Positions 12,279 to 24,030 of a stretch of 64,000 nucleotides of DNA are shown one piece after another. The first letter of the stretch is position 1, and every line of letters begins with the position of its first letter. Source of the stretch: Dichotomocladium elegans (Eukaryota > Mucoromycota > Mucoromycetes > Mucorales > Lichtheimiaceae). A program made the translations under genes and the position numbers. The stretch lies in assembly GCA_025716815.1 (NCBI GenBank), contig JAIXMN010000028.1, forward strand, positions 124,001 to 188,000, given 5' to 3'. The notes beneath the pieces were generated by a model that had not been told where the DNA came from, made no database searches, and worked only from the letters and a program-made list of their open reading frames with translations.

Positions 12279-12825
12279 ATGGCGAAAAGCACGATCCTAT
12301 TGTTTATTTTTTGTCTCCTGTCAGTGGTGTTGGCACAAAGTCAAGGTAACATTTGCTTCGACTTTTTTGCTTTTTCTCCTGATGTGAAGGTTAACTCATC
12401 GTTGCAGTTCTTGTCCATCATACAGAAACGCAATATCACCCTCAACCCTATGAGAAAATGTATGCGGGTTACCCGAACTATGTATCTTATGATCCGTCCG
12501 GATACACGGATAGGGACACAGTTGCCATTTTTTTCGAGGAGTACCGCAATGTCACCCTTGCTTGTAGGTGTCGCCCCATTTCACACCTGAAACTGTGTCA
12601 GTCGTCGGAGGAGTACTAATCATTCTGGCATCCTATCAAATAGATGGACCTGCCACGAAAGGCAACTTTAGTTTTATCGTTCCGGAAGGTGCCTTGACTC
12701 CACCCGACCGCAATGCTTCCAACATTCTGGCCGTTTTTCGCCGTGATTGGCACTTGTGGAAAGTCGTGGACTATCGTGTCGTTGTCGTAAATCCGCCTAG
12801 CAGCGAGACAATCCCAGTGGCCTAG
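12279..12825 (+). CDS. Small secreted protein 1 (tandem paralogue, Kre9/Knh1-like region)
   Basis: Three exons (12279-12345, 12408-12563, 12602-12825) give 148 aa. The N-terminus is a clear signal peptide (MAKSTILLFIFCLLSVVLAQ). The C-terminal 90 residues align with the next gene: DTVAIFFEEYRNVTL with a glycosylation sequon, FIVPEGALTPPD, then a tail of beta-strand-like repeats. The second paralogue looks like a fungal Kre9/Knh1-type or Ser-Thr-rich GPI-family beta domain; this copy has a diverged middle (Tyr/Pro/His-rich). A role at the cell wall is inferred. The second intron is only 38 nt, shorter than almost all others here; without splicing the frame stops at 12617 and loses the conserved end. 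Confidence 0.75.
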
Positions 12826-12979
12826 CGAACCGCATGAATCATGCTTTACTGCTTTCCCTGTCCTCCGGTCTCTCCTAGAACAAATGTAGATCAAGACATA
12901 ATACAAATTTCTCGCGCAAGTGTAAATACAAACAAGAATGAGACTGATCTGAACCGCGTAACCAGGTGTCACCGACCCA

Positions 12980-13000
12980 CCTTGGCTATGTATATAACAC
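12980..13000 (+). promoter_or_regulatory. TATA-like box upstream of secreted protein 2
   Basis: TATGTATATAACAC at about 12986-12999 is 60-70 bp before the ATG at 13057. The paralogous upstream gene has a TATA-like box at a similar distance, which strengthens the call for both. Confidence 0.45.
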
Positions 13001-13056
13001 GAATACTGTAGATAGAGTGTAACATCTCTTCATATTATTATCCATTATCCAGCAAA

Positions 13057-13595
13057 ATGTTTCCATTTTTAAAGACATTCGTGATATTGCTTGTTACTGG
13101 GCTGACAATCGCTCAAGAGATTCGTGTCAAACCTAACAACTCCACCGGGGGTACATATATATATGCATATGCATATTGAAGCAGCTATCGTGAAGATTGG
13201 GTATCTCACTTGGGCTGATCATTTATTCGTGATAGATATCGTGTATCCTACTGAAGACACCGTTTGGAGGGTAGGCGAATACGTCAATGTGGTTAGTACC
13301 AATGCATTGAGAGAACGAGAGAGAGAAGAAGAAAAGGGTACTGAGTAGAGAGAAACACGGACATATCTAGACGTTCCGTCCAACGGTCCCACCCAAGGAA
13401 ACGGTTGCCATATTTTTTGCAAACGAGCGCAATATCACTCTCGGCGGCGGCGACTTGACAAATCTTGTCTTTCCCTTTATCGTACCCGTCGGTGCGTTAA
13501 GCCCGCCTAATGGAAAGTCTTTACTGCTTGCTATCCGTCGTAGTCATACGTACCTTGCTTCGGTCGATGGTGTCTCTGTGAAAGTGGTTTATTGA
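13057..13595 (+). CDS. Small secreted protein 2 (Kre9/Knh1-like domain)
   Basis: Three exons (13057-13150, 13236-13291, 13371-13595) give 124 aa. A signal peptide (MFPFLKTFVILLVTGLTIAQ) is followed by a compact beta-domain: DIVYPTEDTVWRVGEYVNV, ETVAIFFANERNITLGG, FIVPVGALSPPNGKS, and a final VSVKVVY. The P-T-x-x-T-V-W-x-x-G start is the pattern of fungal Kre9/Knh1-like N-terminal domains, which act in beta-glucan or wall assembly (family knowledge; function here inferred). Introns are 85 and 79 nt. It lies 231 bp downstream of its paralogue in the same direction, indicating tandem duplication. Confidence 0.8.
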
Positions 13596-13676
13596 CCACC
13601 CAAAATAAAATATATTAAAATATCCTTATTCTTCTTCTTTTCTTTTATTACATACGCTGGCATTTGTATATGTGGA

Positions 13677-14757
13677 ATGGTGACGACGCGACGAGGTAAG
13701 CAACCAATGGACGGTACACACAAACACACATTGAGGTCACACACATACAACGGATAACCCTGACTTAAACGCCTATTCTCTTTTTTCTTCTAAAAAAAAA
13801 AGACATTGTTAACGTTCTTTGTGATTTCTGCAAGTGATCCTCTCAGTCATCAGTGCACAATAACGCATACAGTCTAATGTAGTTGAACCATTTCTTTAGT
13901 AGAAGTATGGATTCAGCGGATCCTCTATCTTCGCAACTTGTATCCAAAAGGTAAATCACTAATTGTGTGCTTCCTGGATTTACATTAACCATGAGAGTTT
14001 TACGATCCGCATGGCGATATTAAGAGATCTTTGAGCTGCGGAAAAAATACGATGTTCCAGTTTACATGGCGACTCACCCTGATGTGGCAAAATACGTGTC
14101 TCAGTTTGTTCGATCGGTGCATCCGTTGCTATTGAAGGTATGTTTTCGCGCGCGCGAACTAGCAACTGAAACCCTCTTGCCAACCCCCCAAGATCTGAGC
14201 CTGGTAAATACACCAGGGAACTTGCAAGAGTGTTGCATTAGTTGTACACTTCAAAAGTCAAACACTGGAACGCTTTGTGTTTGAAACCGACTCGATTCTG
14301 TACGAAGTGCTCGAGGATGCTGATATTTCAACAGAACGATTGTTCTCTAGGTAGTCTAAAAAAGTATACACAGCCAAGATGGATATCGACATTGCTTACT
14401 GATCCTTCTTTTCTGACTGCTCATAGTGAATCGAAAATGCCCTTGGCTGATCTGCAGCAGCATTTACGTGCCTGTCTACTTAGGATAGAAGCGTGCGTCG
14501 CATCTATGTCCGATATTCCACCTGAAAGTACCTTTACCCTTACATTAGAGACCCAACACGAACCATTGGATCATGACGAACAGCAGCAGCAGCAGCAATG
14601 GATCCCTGCTTCTTCCGCCACCGAAGGCTTGTCGGGGGCAGGAGGACACGTTAGATGGGAGGGCATGATACCCATCAAGACAATTCCGATGGATATTTAT
14701 CGGATCAATATGTTTGTCTTAGAAGCCGTTAAAAAAGGCAAATATGCTTCAAAATAA
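13677..14757 (+). CDS. REV7: REV7/MAD2L2 HORMA-domain subunit of DNA polymerase zeta
   Basis: Six exons (13677-13695, 13803-13829, 13900-13950, 14025-14137, 14217-14350, 14427-14757) give 224 aa. The product reads as a HORMA protein: DIVNVLCDFLEVWIQRILYL, then RNLYPKEIFELRKKYDVPVY, a LLLKGTCKSVALVVHF strand, LERFVFETDSILYEVL, and an IPIKTIPMDIYRINMFVLEA safety-belt end. This matches human MAD2L2/REV7 region by region. REV7 bridges REV3 and REV1 in pol zeta. Intron 2 (13830-13899) is GC-AG (TCT|GCAAGT); only this junction regenerates the conserved FLEV. A six-glutamine run lies in the last exon. It is convergent with the J-protein gene. Confidence 0.92.
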
Positions 14758-14846
14758 TATTGCTTACGAATTGTGCTTTCTATGTTGCACTATAAAATGT
14801 ATCAGAAGTGTATGCATGCGCGTGTGGAGGTATATTTTTTTTTTAC

Positions 14847-16379
14847 TCAAAGACACCAACAGAAGATCTGCTTGAGCTTTTGAAGAATCCCAGCTCGTGG
14901 TGGTGATTGAGGACCGGGTATGTATGTATAGTTGGTGCGTCGTCCGTGATTGCCCATCCGGGCAATGTCATCGCTGATATCAGTGCTGGGTGTACTGCTT
15001 CTATTACTGTTTCTGACTTGTCCACTACTATCAGTACTATTGGGAACTCGTCCATAGTGTTGTGCATTGTTCTCTGTACAAAGAAAAAGTCAATATGCAT
15101 GAGTAAGATGACAGCGGTCGTATTGTGTTATCAAAAAACACACGTCTGATTTCGTCCAAAACGGTAAAGTGCGGTTTTGGCAACTGTTGCAGTCGTGAAT
15201 GCTGCTGCTGCTCGTTCTCCTCTTCCTGTTGCTGTTGTTGCTCTCCATCTCCTTTGCGGCGGGAGGGCTTCTGAAAACCTGAACCAAAACCTTCGAGATA
15301 AGAGTTAGCTCGCTGGCGGATGGGGAGCGTATTTTCCTGTTCCACTCCATTGACAATGACACGACGCCGGCCGCCACCATGATCTTCGATCACTCTTGTG
15401 CCCTACGATCCAAGCGCATTGTTTAGTGTTTGTATAATGATGTCTCGCGTCCGTCAAACCTCATCATCCTCGATTGTTTCAATGGTCACTGTCTCATTAT
15501 TGCTGTTGACAAAACGTGAGGTAGTAATGCGAGTTGCCGAGCGATTCCCATGCGTGGTCGCGATATTCCTATATCCTGCTCGAACAGCGGACGGCATATG
15601 GACACCAAAGGCGCTCTCCGAACCAAACGAGAAGAACGGATCGTTTTCAAACAAGGATGTCGGTGACAAGAGCACGGAATCGTCTGTGAATTTGAGCATG
15701 CCGTTACAACCTGTTGGATCTGGCACACTCTCGTCCTTCCTTACTGAAAATGGAAAATGGGTCTTGGCCTCGGAAAAATTGCCTGAAGATTTCTTCGGGG
15801 GTGTGGAACTAGGTAGAAGATACCGATAGGGATCAGCTTTCGTTCCGGGGCAATCGATGAACAAAGTGACTAGAATACATGAAAACCAGCAAATGGGTCA
15901 TTGGAAAAAGTCGCTCTCGATGGGTAGTCGCCTGATGAGAAGGCTGGTCGGGTTGATGTCCGTATCCACGGTTCTTCAGTTGGTTGTGTGTCGTAAACGC
16001 GCCTTTTTTCGGCTGCATAAACGCGGGGAAATGTTACACATATCATCTCGCCGAATCAAGGCTGGGGGCAACTTACGGTCGGATAGGATTTCATAAGCAC
16101 GACTAAAAAGAAATGCAATGCTTTAGCGATTCCTCGGTTCACGCGGTATTGGACGTTCTTTATCTCATGCCTGATTTTCTCAAACTAGTCACCCAAATCG
16201 ACTGGACGGTCAACAGCAAAGAAAGAGAAGAAAGGAATAGGTTACACATCTACCTTCTCTCTTGCCTCTGGTGCTTGGTTCTTGTCCGGATGATATTTAA
16301 GTGCGAGTTTGAAATACGCTTTCCTTATGTCGTTCTCTGATGCATCTCTGGGGATCCCGAGCTCTCCGTAGTAGTCCAT
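14847..16379 (-). CDS. J-domain co-chaperone (DNAJB2/B6-like) with C-terminal CaaX-type motif
   Basis: Eight exons (16254-16379, 16171-16184, 16077-16102, 15879-16012, 15745-15808, 15460-15683, 15144-15402, 14847-15073) sum to 357 aa. Residues 1-70 are a J-domain: [26 protein letters not shown] with the Hsp70-activating HPD, and [19 protein letters not shown] Gly/Phe-type region follows ([19 protein letters not shown]), then Ser-rich and Gln-rich linkers, and a C-terminus [13 protein letters not shown]. The last four residues, CWCL, fit a CaaX prenylation box with Leu (geranylgeranyl-type). DNAJB2b and DNAJA proteins are prenylated, so membrane attachment is plausible. Exon 2 is only 14 nt and ends at a GC donor (CAG|GCATGA). 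The acceptor before exon 5 has two in-frame options. Confidence 0.88.
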
Positions 16380-17042
16380 GTTTTCTGTAAATCCAAAAAG
16401 AAAGAAATCACAGGGGGTCGCGGAGGAGAAGGAAGGAAAGATCTGGAGGTTCCACGTGGAATGAAGAGAACCCACCCTGGCGTCGAGGTGACAGTCTATT
16501 CGAGACCCAAGTCCGACGGGGCTTTTAGGGGATGTCCTAAAAATAAACTGACCGACGGCTAAGACATCATGTTTTGGAAACGAGAGCATCCCGTACTAGA
16601 CGAAGATGTGTTTTCACGACGTTCGGTGACAGTGCGACGAGGGAAAACTTTCCATGTCTTTAGAAATCGCCGAGTTCCTCATCAAGTGTTCAAGCACAAA
16701 AATGATACTTGGCAGTGTTGTCGTCGTCCACTGTGCCCTGGTTAATGATTGCGACAACACCGGCATCGATCACGTATTTCAGAAGTCTGTGCACCTATTT
16801 CTTTTTGCTCATTTCATGCAGACGACCACGAGCAAGCATATTATTAAAAGGTGCCTCTTTCTGTTCGCTGATCTCCATGGTAATAGAATTTGTCCGTTAC
16901 TGTAAATAATTGCTAGGCTCTACAACCGATGGGTCCGACTACTCTTAAAAGCTGTTTCATAATATATTTTATATAGATATGCTTATATAATACATTTTCG
17001 CTAGATACACTATATACATTGCGGAATACCTAATTATATATA
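16380..17042. other. Intergenic with one unexplained minus-strand frame
   Basis: On the minus strand, 16887 to about 16640 gives an ATG-led frame (MEISEQKEAPFNNMLARGRL...). A single in-frame TAG follows SKKK, then the same frame continues VHRLLKYVIDAGVVAIINQG to a TGA. The composition looks coding, but I recognise no family and no convincing intron removes the stop. Treat it as a possible short or broken gene. AT-rich runs at 16960-17040 are 3' flank of the arrestin gene. Confidence 0.3.
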
Positions 17043-18263
17043 TTATCGCGAGAGCACTTCTTCGTATGATGGGAGGAGCGCCCGGGGTGTCCGTAAAAGA
17101 TCAGCCATCAAGGCGGGGTCGTACGGCAAAGAATTATGTCGGTCTTCGTAGGATGGAAGATAATCTGGTGTGGCTGGCCGGGCAGGTAGTACTTTGATGG
17201 GCAAGACAACCCGCATATCCTGGATTCGACCTTCTTCGTTGATTATGCTGATGGTGAATTTGAGCCTGTGCCTGATTTTGACCTGTTCGGTGAGACAATC
17301 GCTTTGGCACTCTTCTGGAGAGGGCGGTATTGGCATGGAAATGGTTATCTGGTCATAACCATGTCTGATCTGTGCATAGCGAATGATTCTGCTGTGTGTC
17401 TTTGGCTTTTGATGGTGGTCGGATTGCATTGTGCGACAGGTCATGTATTCTTTGAGATAGCATGCAATATACCGGACATGCACAGCATTGCTGAGCAGGC
17501 GGATGTGGCCCGTGATATTGACGGTGGACCCTTGCAGGACGCTCTTAGAGGGGATGGTGAAACTGTAGTCGAGCTGGTCGTTCCATTGATCAGCGACGAC
17601 GGCTGGCTGATCGAGCATGTTGGCCAGATAAGAATCATCAGAGATCAACAGCAACATCTCGTCCTCCTCTGGCCGACGAGCAACATGGACAATGCGCTGG
17701 GTAACATAATTTTTTAAAAAGAGCGTTGGACGCTCAACAACCGCCCGGAGAACGTACTGGACCATGTATACATTCCCGACCCTTGTTGATTCCGGCAGAT
17801 GGCCCCCAATTGGCACCTCAAAGTCATACGTGTATGTAGCGGGTGGGAGGATGTGTGTCTGGACAAATGGGGAGAGAAAAGACCAACTGCTCTGCAGAAA
17901 CGCGTGATTGTCCTCATACACGCGTGTCTGGCCGTTGCCTAGGCCTGATCATACGGCAGACATCACATGAGTCATTTTTAAATGTGCACACACACAGAGA
18001 GAAAGAAAGGAAGATGCACACGAAAGGTGCCCCCCCCAGTTCTGGTGTCTTTAAAAAATATACTCACGTGTGATATATCGTTTCGTCATAGTCCCCGTAA
18101 GCTGCAGCGTAATTGCCCGCACTCGCGTTGCCTGGCTAATACTCAGACAGACAACACCGCGTAGCACACAACCGGTCGACTGTTCAGTGTTGCCGTACAT
18201 GACAACCTGGTCCGTCTCTAGGTGGACCTTCAATATGCCTCCATTACTGGCGTCTTTCTTCAT
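17043..18263 (-). CDS. Arrestin-domain (ART/ARRDC) trafficking adaptor
   Basis: Two exons (18068-18263, 17043-17938) give 363 aa. Residues about 10-170 form the arrestin N lobe (ILKVHLETDQVVMYGN, GCVLRGVVCLSI, ITLQLTG, then TYTYDFEVPIGGHLPES). The C lobe runs about 180-330 (SFTIPSKSVLQGSTVNITG, IACYLKEY, KIRHRLKFTISI). The tail carries LPSYED and LPSYEE, LPxY-type motifs of the kind that dock Rsp5/Nedd4 WW domains. Fungal ARTs recruit Rsp5 to ubiquitinate plasma-membrane transporters for endocytosis. That role is inferred from fold plus motifs. ATG at 18263 is the first in frame; the intron is 129 nt, longer than most here. Confidence 0.88.
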
Positions 18264-19193
18264 CAATACGACAACGTAGTGTTAAATAATGTGGAAGCGA
18301 AAGAGAAGGATGAGAACTGATAAGCCGCAGCCAAAAGAAAAGGAAAGAAAAATGAAAGAGCGTTTCACAGATTTCCCTTTGTGTATGAAAGTAGCTTTTT
18401 TTTGCAATGCCGCATAGTTGTTGTTGTTGTCGTTCTTGCTTTCATCACTCTTTTCTTCGTCCCAAAGGCGGACTCTTTTTCGAAAACGCATTGACCACAC
18501 GGCTTAAAATTATGTTATAAAGCCCGAAGATGAATGGGGGAGCGGCTTGGAACATAAGCTTTTCTTGTCTGCGTCTACGCCAGGTGTAGAACTCGCTGTG
18601 GAGAATGGGAGAAACAACCATCGGCATTATTCCGGGAAAATAGAATATCCGTCATCAGCGCAGTTTATCTTTTACGGCATTGGATGGAAGGACATGAGGC
18701 AAGCTTTCTCACGGCGCAATTGAAGTTCCCACATGCGCCTGTTTAACATGGATCACTTCTACCAGATCCACATTTTCATTAAACCGCTTATTTTTAAATG
18801 GATAGCATAGATCTATTGAAGTTTAACGGTCTTAGTTTTCTCTTCAACGAAAACGCATTGCATTTATAATTTTTTTCTGTATCTCCATGTTACACTTGAT
18901 GAAGAGACTTAGCAATCTATTTTAGTTTTCTTGTTCACAAACAGAAAGCATTGTGGTACAAACCACGCCCTAAATGCACATGAGAAAACAGGCAGCCATC
19001 ACCTCATTGTCGCCGTTAATTTTAATGTATGTATAGTATCTACAAAAATAAGACCAAATTTTATGCGAAGTAAGAAAAATGGTATTGCCATAGTACACAT
19101 CGTTGCTTTCATCTATGTGGCGTCTACAAATGTGCTGCTGTGTTCATCTGTATATGTATATGTTATGTATATGTAGGATCGAATATTTGGGAT
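18264..19193. other. Intergenic, no gene seen
   Basis: Upstream of the arrestin gene and downstream of PAS kinase. A 60-codon minus-strand frame at 18445-18627 has basic residues but no recognisable family. AT-rich 3' flank at 18780-19190. Confidence 0.45.
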
Positions 19194-22100
19194 TTACTGT
19201 ACAAGCCAAGGATCTGCCAAGACCGCATCAATGGTCGGTCGTTTTGATATATCTCGATTCAGCATCTTATGAAGTAAATCGTGTGGCCCTGTTTCAGAAA
19301 AAACCGCATGAGTGGAAGCGTGCCCGCGGTAACTCGGTGTCCAAGTCATGTGCAATACCTGGATAAGGCAGCTCCCTGATTTGCATTTTGTCTTCTAGAA
19401 TATCATCCAGCTGATAGAATGGCGTCTCCCTGAAAATAAGCGTATGCAAAAGAATACCAAGACTCCAAATGTCTTGCGGCGGACCTTCATAGCTAATTCC
19501 CTGCAGTAACTCGGGTGCCCAATACTCCATCGTGCCGCAAAACGTTTCAAATTCTTTGCCGGGCCGATAGTATGCGGCACTGCCAAAGTCTATCAACAAC
19601 ACAGTACCGGACTCGTCTAAGATGATGTTCTCGTCTTTGATGTCGCGGTGAACAATTTTGTGATGATGTAGATGTTGGACTGCCTCTGCAACCTGTCGGA
19701 ATATGGCGCGAACCTCTTGCTCGCTCATATGCTCATTGAGTTCAATATAATCGAACAAATCCATACCATCGCCATGCAGCGCCATAACAATGTAGTAGAA
19801 ATCCTGATCCTCCATAGTCGTGACTAAAAGGTAGCTTTTAGCATTTAGAAGCAAGTATGTTGGTGTGCACCACCTACGTAAATAGCAACAATTCTTCTGC
19901 TGATATTGTTTCAAGGTGCGTAGAATGTGAATTTCTGCAGGCACGATATCGCCGCAACGCCGATCTCTGGGAAATAAATATCATTGGTCCCTGAATGGCG
20001 TTTACCATCTTATTTTTATTGCTCGACTCACCTCATCCATGAATCCACGAGAATCCGCGATTTCAGTATACATTTAATGACCACCATTTTCTATGATAAA
20101 GAAATCAGTCCACATAGTCATTGGACACGTGAACAACTCCCTATTTCTCTCAGCTCACCTTTGATTCATCATCTTTTCTGTAAGCGAGCTTTGCAGCACC
20201 GTAAGTTCCTTCACCGAGGGTGTCGACGATCACATAATCATCGAGAGGATGTTTCTCGTCTGTTGGTAAAGGCGGCGGCCTTTCTTCGTTCCTTTCAGTC
20301 GCCGTTTCCGGATTTAGTAATTCCGGCAATTCCGGACCTGATTCCGAAAGCTCTACGACGGGCGCTAGGCCAGTGGTAGATGGAACACATGTGTTGGGGA
20401 GTATAGGCCGTTTCCGTCTTTCGTTGCCACCATTGCTGCTGTCACAAGTAGGTCCAGTAGAAAACGCAACAATGTTGTCAGTGGTCGATCGAAGTTTCTT
20501 TTCATTTCCATAATCGCTGTCAGCAGGATTCAGGAGCTGGTCAATTGCTACTTCTCGTTGGGCCTCTTCATTTGTGAGAGGCAATAGTGAAGGTGTCAAG
20601 GTAAGTTGTGCAGCTCCAGCCTTTCGTTTCATACTGTTCCGGACGTTCATTGACTGAATTCGATCAAATGTGATCCAGATGCTGACAAGTTCTTCATCTG
20701 CACTTTCGATCGAACGCACTCGCAATTGGACCTCAAATCGACTCCCATCACGGTGAATGGCGTAAATGCTAGGAATAGGGGTGGTTACGGATGGCTGTGA
20801 TATAAGAGATAATTTGCCGTTGATTGAACTCGAAAGCTGTTGCCGCTGCTGTTCTTGCATAAGCGCGCGACAACACGCGGCGTTGTTGATGATGTTACCA
20901 TCGTGCTGCCATAGACCATCCCTTTGCAGACCTTCTAAGATTTCAGGGAATTGAGGTAATAGCTCTGCAACTTTCATGTTCTCGACAAGCGGATCGACTG
21001 TGGGATAACCAAAAAGATACTTTGCAGGGACTGCACTCATGCTTTGAATGGTGCCATCATGGTGTGTGGTGATCATGCCGGCAATAGTTGGCAGAGAGGT
21101 TATTTTGAGGGCGAGCGTCGTATTGTTGTTGTCGGTGCTGTCGTCAGTATGAAGTGTGATCATTACAGGGAAGAACGTGCCGTTTTTGGTGCAGCTGCCA
21201 AAGAATTTAAATTTCTCGATGGCAGCCGAGTTAATGGAGCTATCAGCTTTCAAACTGGGAATCAGCAGACCCACGGGTTGTCCAATGACCTGCTGGGCTT
21301 TGTAACCATACAGCTCCTCTATTTTGCCCATGATTTTGATAATTGTTCCCTGCAGTTACGATGTTTCACGCATAAACATACATGCAGGAGGATGATGGAG
21401 AGCGATGGTTTGATCCGCGGATGGGTGAGGTGGATAAAATTTACCTGGGAATCCAAATAGGTGACCAATGTGCTCTCATAGATTTCCTCAAAAATCCAAA
21501 TGTACACGGATTTCCCTCCATCACGCTCTTTTCTCTTGAGCCATAAGGATGCAACTGATTTTTCTCCGTTGGCCTTAATGAAAGATACCTAAACCACGCA
21601 CAGACAACCAGATGAATGAATCATATGTCAAATTAATTCCCCACCCTGACCCGTACAGCGTCGCACTTACCACGTTGCCACACACAAGAACCGAATCATT
21701 GCACATTTCTATCCCATATCCATTCTCGTGCAAGATAGTTTCCATTTGCTCCTTGAGCGGCTGGTCCAGGAAATCAAAGAGCGATTTACCGATATAAGTT
21801 TTGTCAATTGCAAAACACAGACTCGCAATATCATTGAAGAGCAAGATGGTCGCATTCCGATCTGTGGTAAAAATGGCCTGATTCTGAGGCAGAAAGCGAG
21901 TTGGGGCATGGAACGCCCGCTTGTAGTATTGAATAGCAGCAACGGAGACGGACGGAGTATCGAATGATATAGGACGGGCAACGCCTTCCGTCGAAGCTCT
22001 TAGGAGGGTGTTCTTTCGCTTTGACGATGACAACTTTGAGACACCATGATAGGACGTATCGTCACCATCGGTGGAAATGCTACTGCTGTGAGGCTCATTG

Positions 22101-22547
22101 TAGCTATTATTGTTGTTACTAAAATCAATACTAGTGCGAGGGGTGTTCTGCGCGCTCCAGCAGCTTGCTGGTTCGCAATCGAAGACAGCAGCACCAAGAT
22201 CTGGATGCGAGTATCTCCGAATCACGCGATCATCCAATTGATGCCGTATTCGTCTGACAAGGTCAATACCGTGGCGCATAGCGTGCATTCGGTTGAGTTT
22301 GGATGGAGTGGGAGCAAAGCTGTAACTGTACAAAGACTCTTCAGAGAATTTCCTAATGTTATCAACGTCTACCGAGACCACCCTGGGGCGCGCTGGTGTA
22401 TCGATTGCAATTGTGGGTAACATTGCTTCTGTTGAAGACGTATTCCTTGGCTGTGGGCATCCGAAGCCTCGCTTAGCATAGACGGGGTGCTCGTGATATT
22501 CTTCATTCTCGTCTGTAGTCAATTTTTCATTCTTCGTCGGGTCCACA
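19194..22547 (-). CDS. PAS-domain serine/threonine kinase (PASK/Psk-like); first exon unresolved
   Basis: Seven exons are traced (21671-22547, 21445-21588, 20159-21349, 20032-20090, 19878-19966, 19359-19823, 19194-19288), with matched phases. The N-terminal half has PAS-like segments (FLPQNQAIFTTDRNATILLF, KSLFDFLDQPLKEQM, later GKIEELYGYKAQQVIGQPV). The kinase domain opens at YVIVDTLGEGTYGAAKLAY, with KMVVIKC, HRDIKDENIIL, LLIDFGSAAYYRPG, YWAPELLQG and a final LNRDISKRPTIDAVLADPW. PAS kinases sense nutrients and phosphorylate enzymes of sugar flux and translation factors. The first traced exon opens with one leftover base, so at least one upstream exon is missing. ATG-led frame at 22770-22823 is a candidate but phase does not fit; an internal ATG is the alternative. 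Confidence 0.88.
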
Positions 22548-22849
22548 CTAGGAAAAAAGCAGCTTATTCAGCACGGTTTTTCAAACTTAAAAAGCTGGGA
22601 AAAGAGTTTCTTTTTCTTTTTCTTCGTTACTTTGAAGCCCTTGGTAGTTCGCAATTAGCTGTGGTAGAGTAATCCAAGGTGTCTTGCTCTGTAGTATAAA
22701 TTAGCAAATGAACATCCGACTGGCCACCAGATGTGAAGTTGTACAGCAGCTAGATAAATGTTGAGGAGGGCTCAGATTACCTGATGTACCCCTTGTGGTC
22801 TTTGCTACCATTCGACTCATCAACAGGTGGGTCCTTTCAATTTAAGCAT

Positions 22850-24030
22850 ACAAGTTATCAGAAGAAAAATGCGAAAAAATGCAGCCAGCTTTCCGCTGAA
22901 TTTCAATGTGCTCTCGCCGATCCCAATACCGCGCTAGGCTTACCCCTGCCTAAATGGTATGAAAGAACTCAATCTGCAGGAAGTCGGGGTCTTAGGGAAT
23001 CAGTTCTTTGATATAGATAGCCTTTTAGTCATGCCATACTGTGTGTAATGGGGTCGTATCAATCATCACCCGGTTTACATCTCTGGCAAAATCCACTCAA
23101 ATTTCGTTCTCTTATAACTAACAAAGATGCCCATCTTCCCACCTATTAAAGCTGCTGCGCTGTGGAATACAAACTCTCGTCATGCACTGTGGGACTGTGC
23201 ACCAAGTGGACTAGAGGTTGCACTGGTGTGGTCCATGTCCCCGGTAAAAAAGAAAAAAGAATGATAGGACTAATTCAATAGTATTCATTCTCCAATAGAT
23301 CCCCGACGCACAAAACTGCGAACCCCATATTCAAATCGTAGAAAACATTAGTCAAGTTCGCTAACATGAAAGTGCACCGTCACTCATTTCAATAGCAAGA
23401 ATCCCTCTTCCTAAAATATCGGGTTTCGCATCGATATATAAAATCACATATTTAAATTACACCACGCCTCCCCTCAAAAGGGACATGTCTTCCTTTCCCT
23501 CAACGACTCGTGGTTATCCCGGTATGCCAGGAATAGCAGACGCGGAATATTACTCCTGTGTTCGGGTTCTCACACTTCATCACTCTGGCAAATGACACTG
23601 CCCTCACCGATATTTATGAAAATTTTTCTTCTTGAACATCAGACTACTCTTGGTTGAACTCACGGTCAAGCTGCTGTATTTCATGTTGCAGAATTTCCTT
23701 TCGGCGTCGATTACCCAGAAATTACATCTATGTCTCTAAAGTAGCGCGATCTGTTCGGTGAAGGGGATCATTATCAATGTGGGATATGACAATAACGGTA
23801 GGGTCCACTGTCGTTTGAAGCCATATCCGCTCAAGGACAGCGACAGACATGACGGCGCCGCAGGCCGAATCTTAGGACTCAGTATTTGGAAATCCGATAC
23901 TGGATATTTTGCGCTAAATAGAAGTTAGCCCTTTGATATTCTCCATACAGCAATCTAATTGTAGCCTTTGCACATAAAATCTGAATAAGTTGTGTGGTTG
24001 ACCTTCTGCAGATATAGACACTGTCTTTGG
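22850..24030. other. Gene-poor stretch, no feature recognised
   Basis: Short frames only, many stops on both strands. No similarity to the repeats elsewhere in the window could be made out by eye. Confidence 0.4.
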
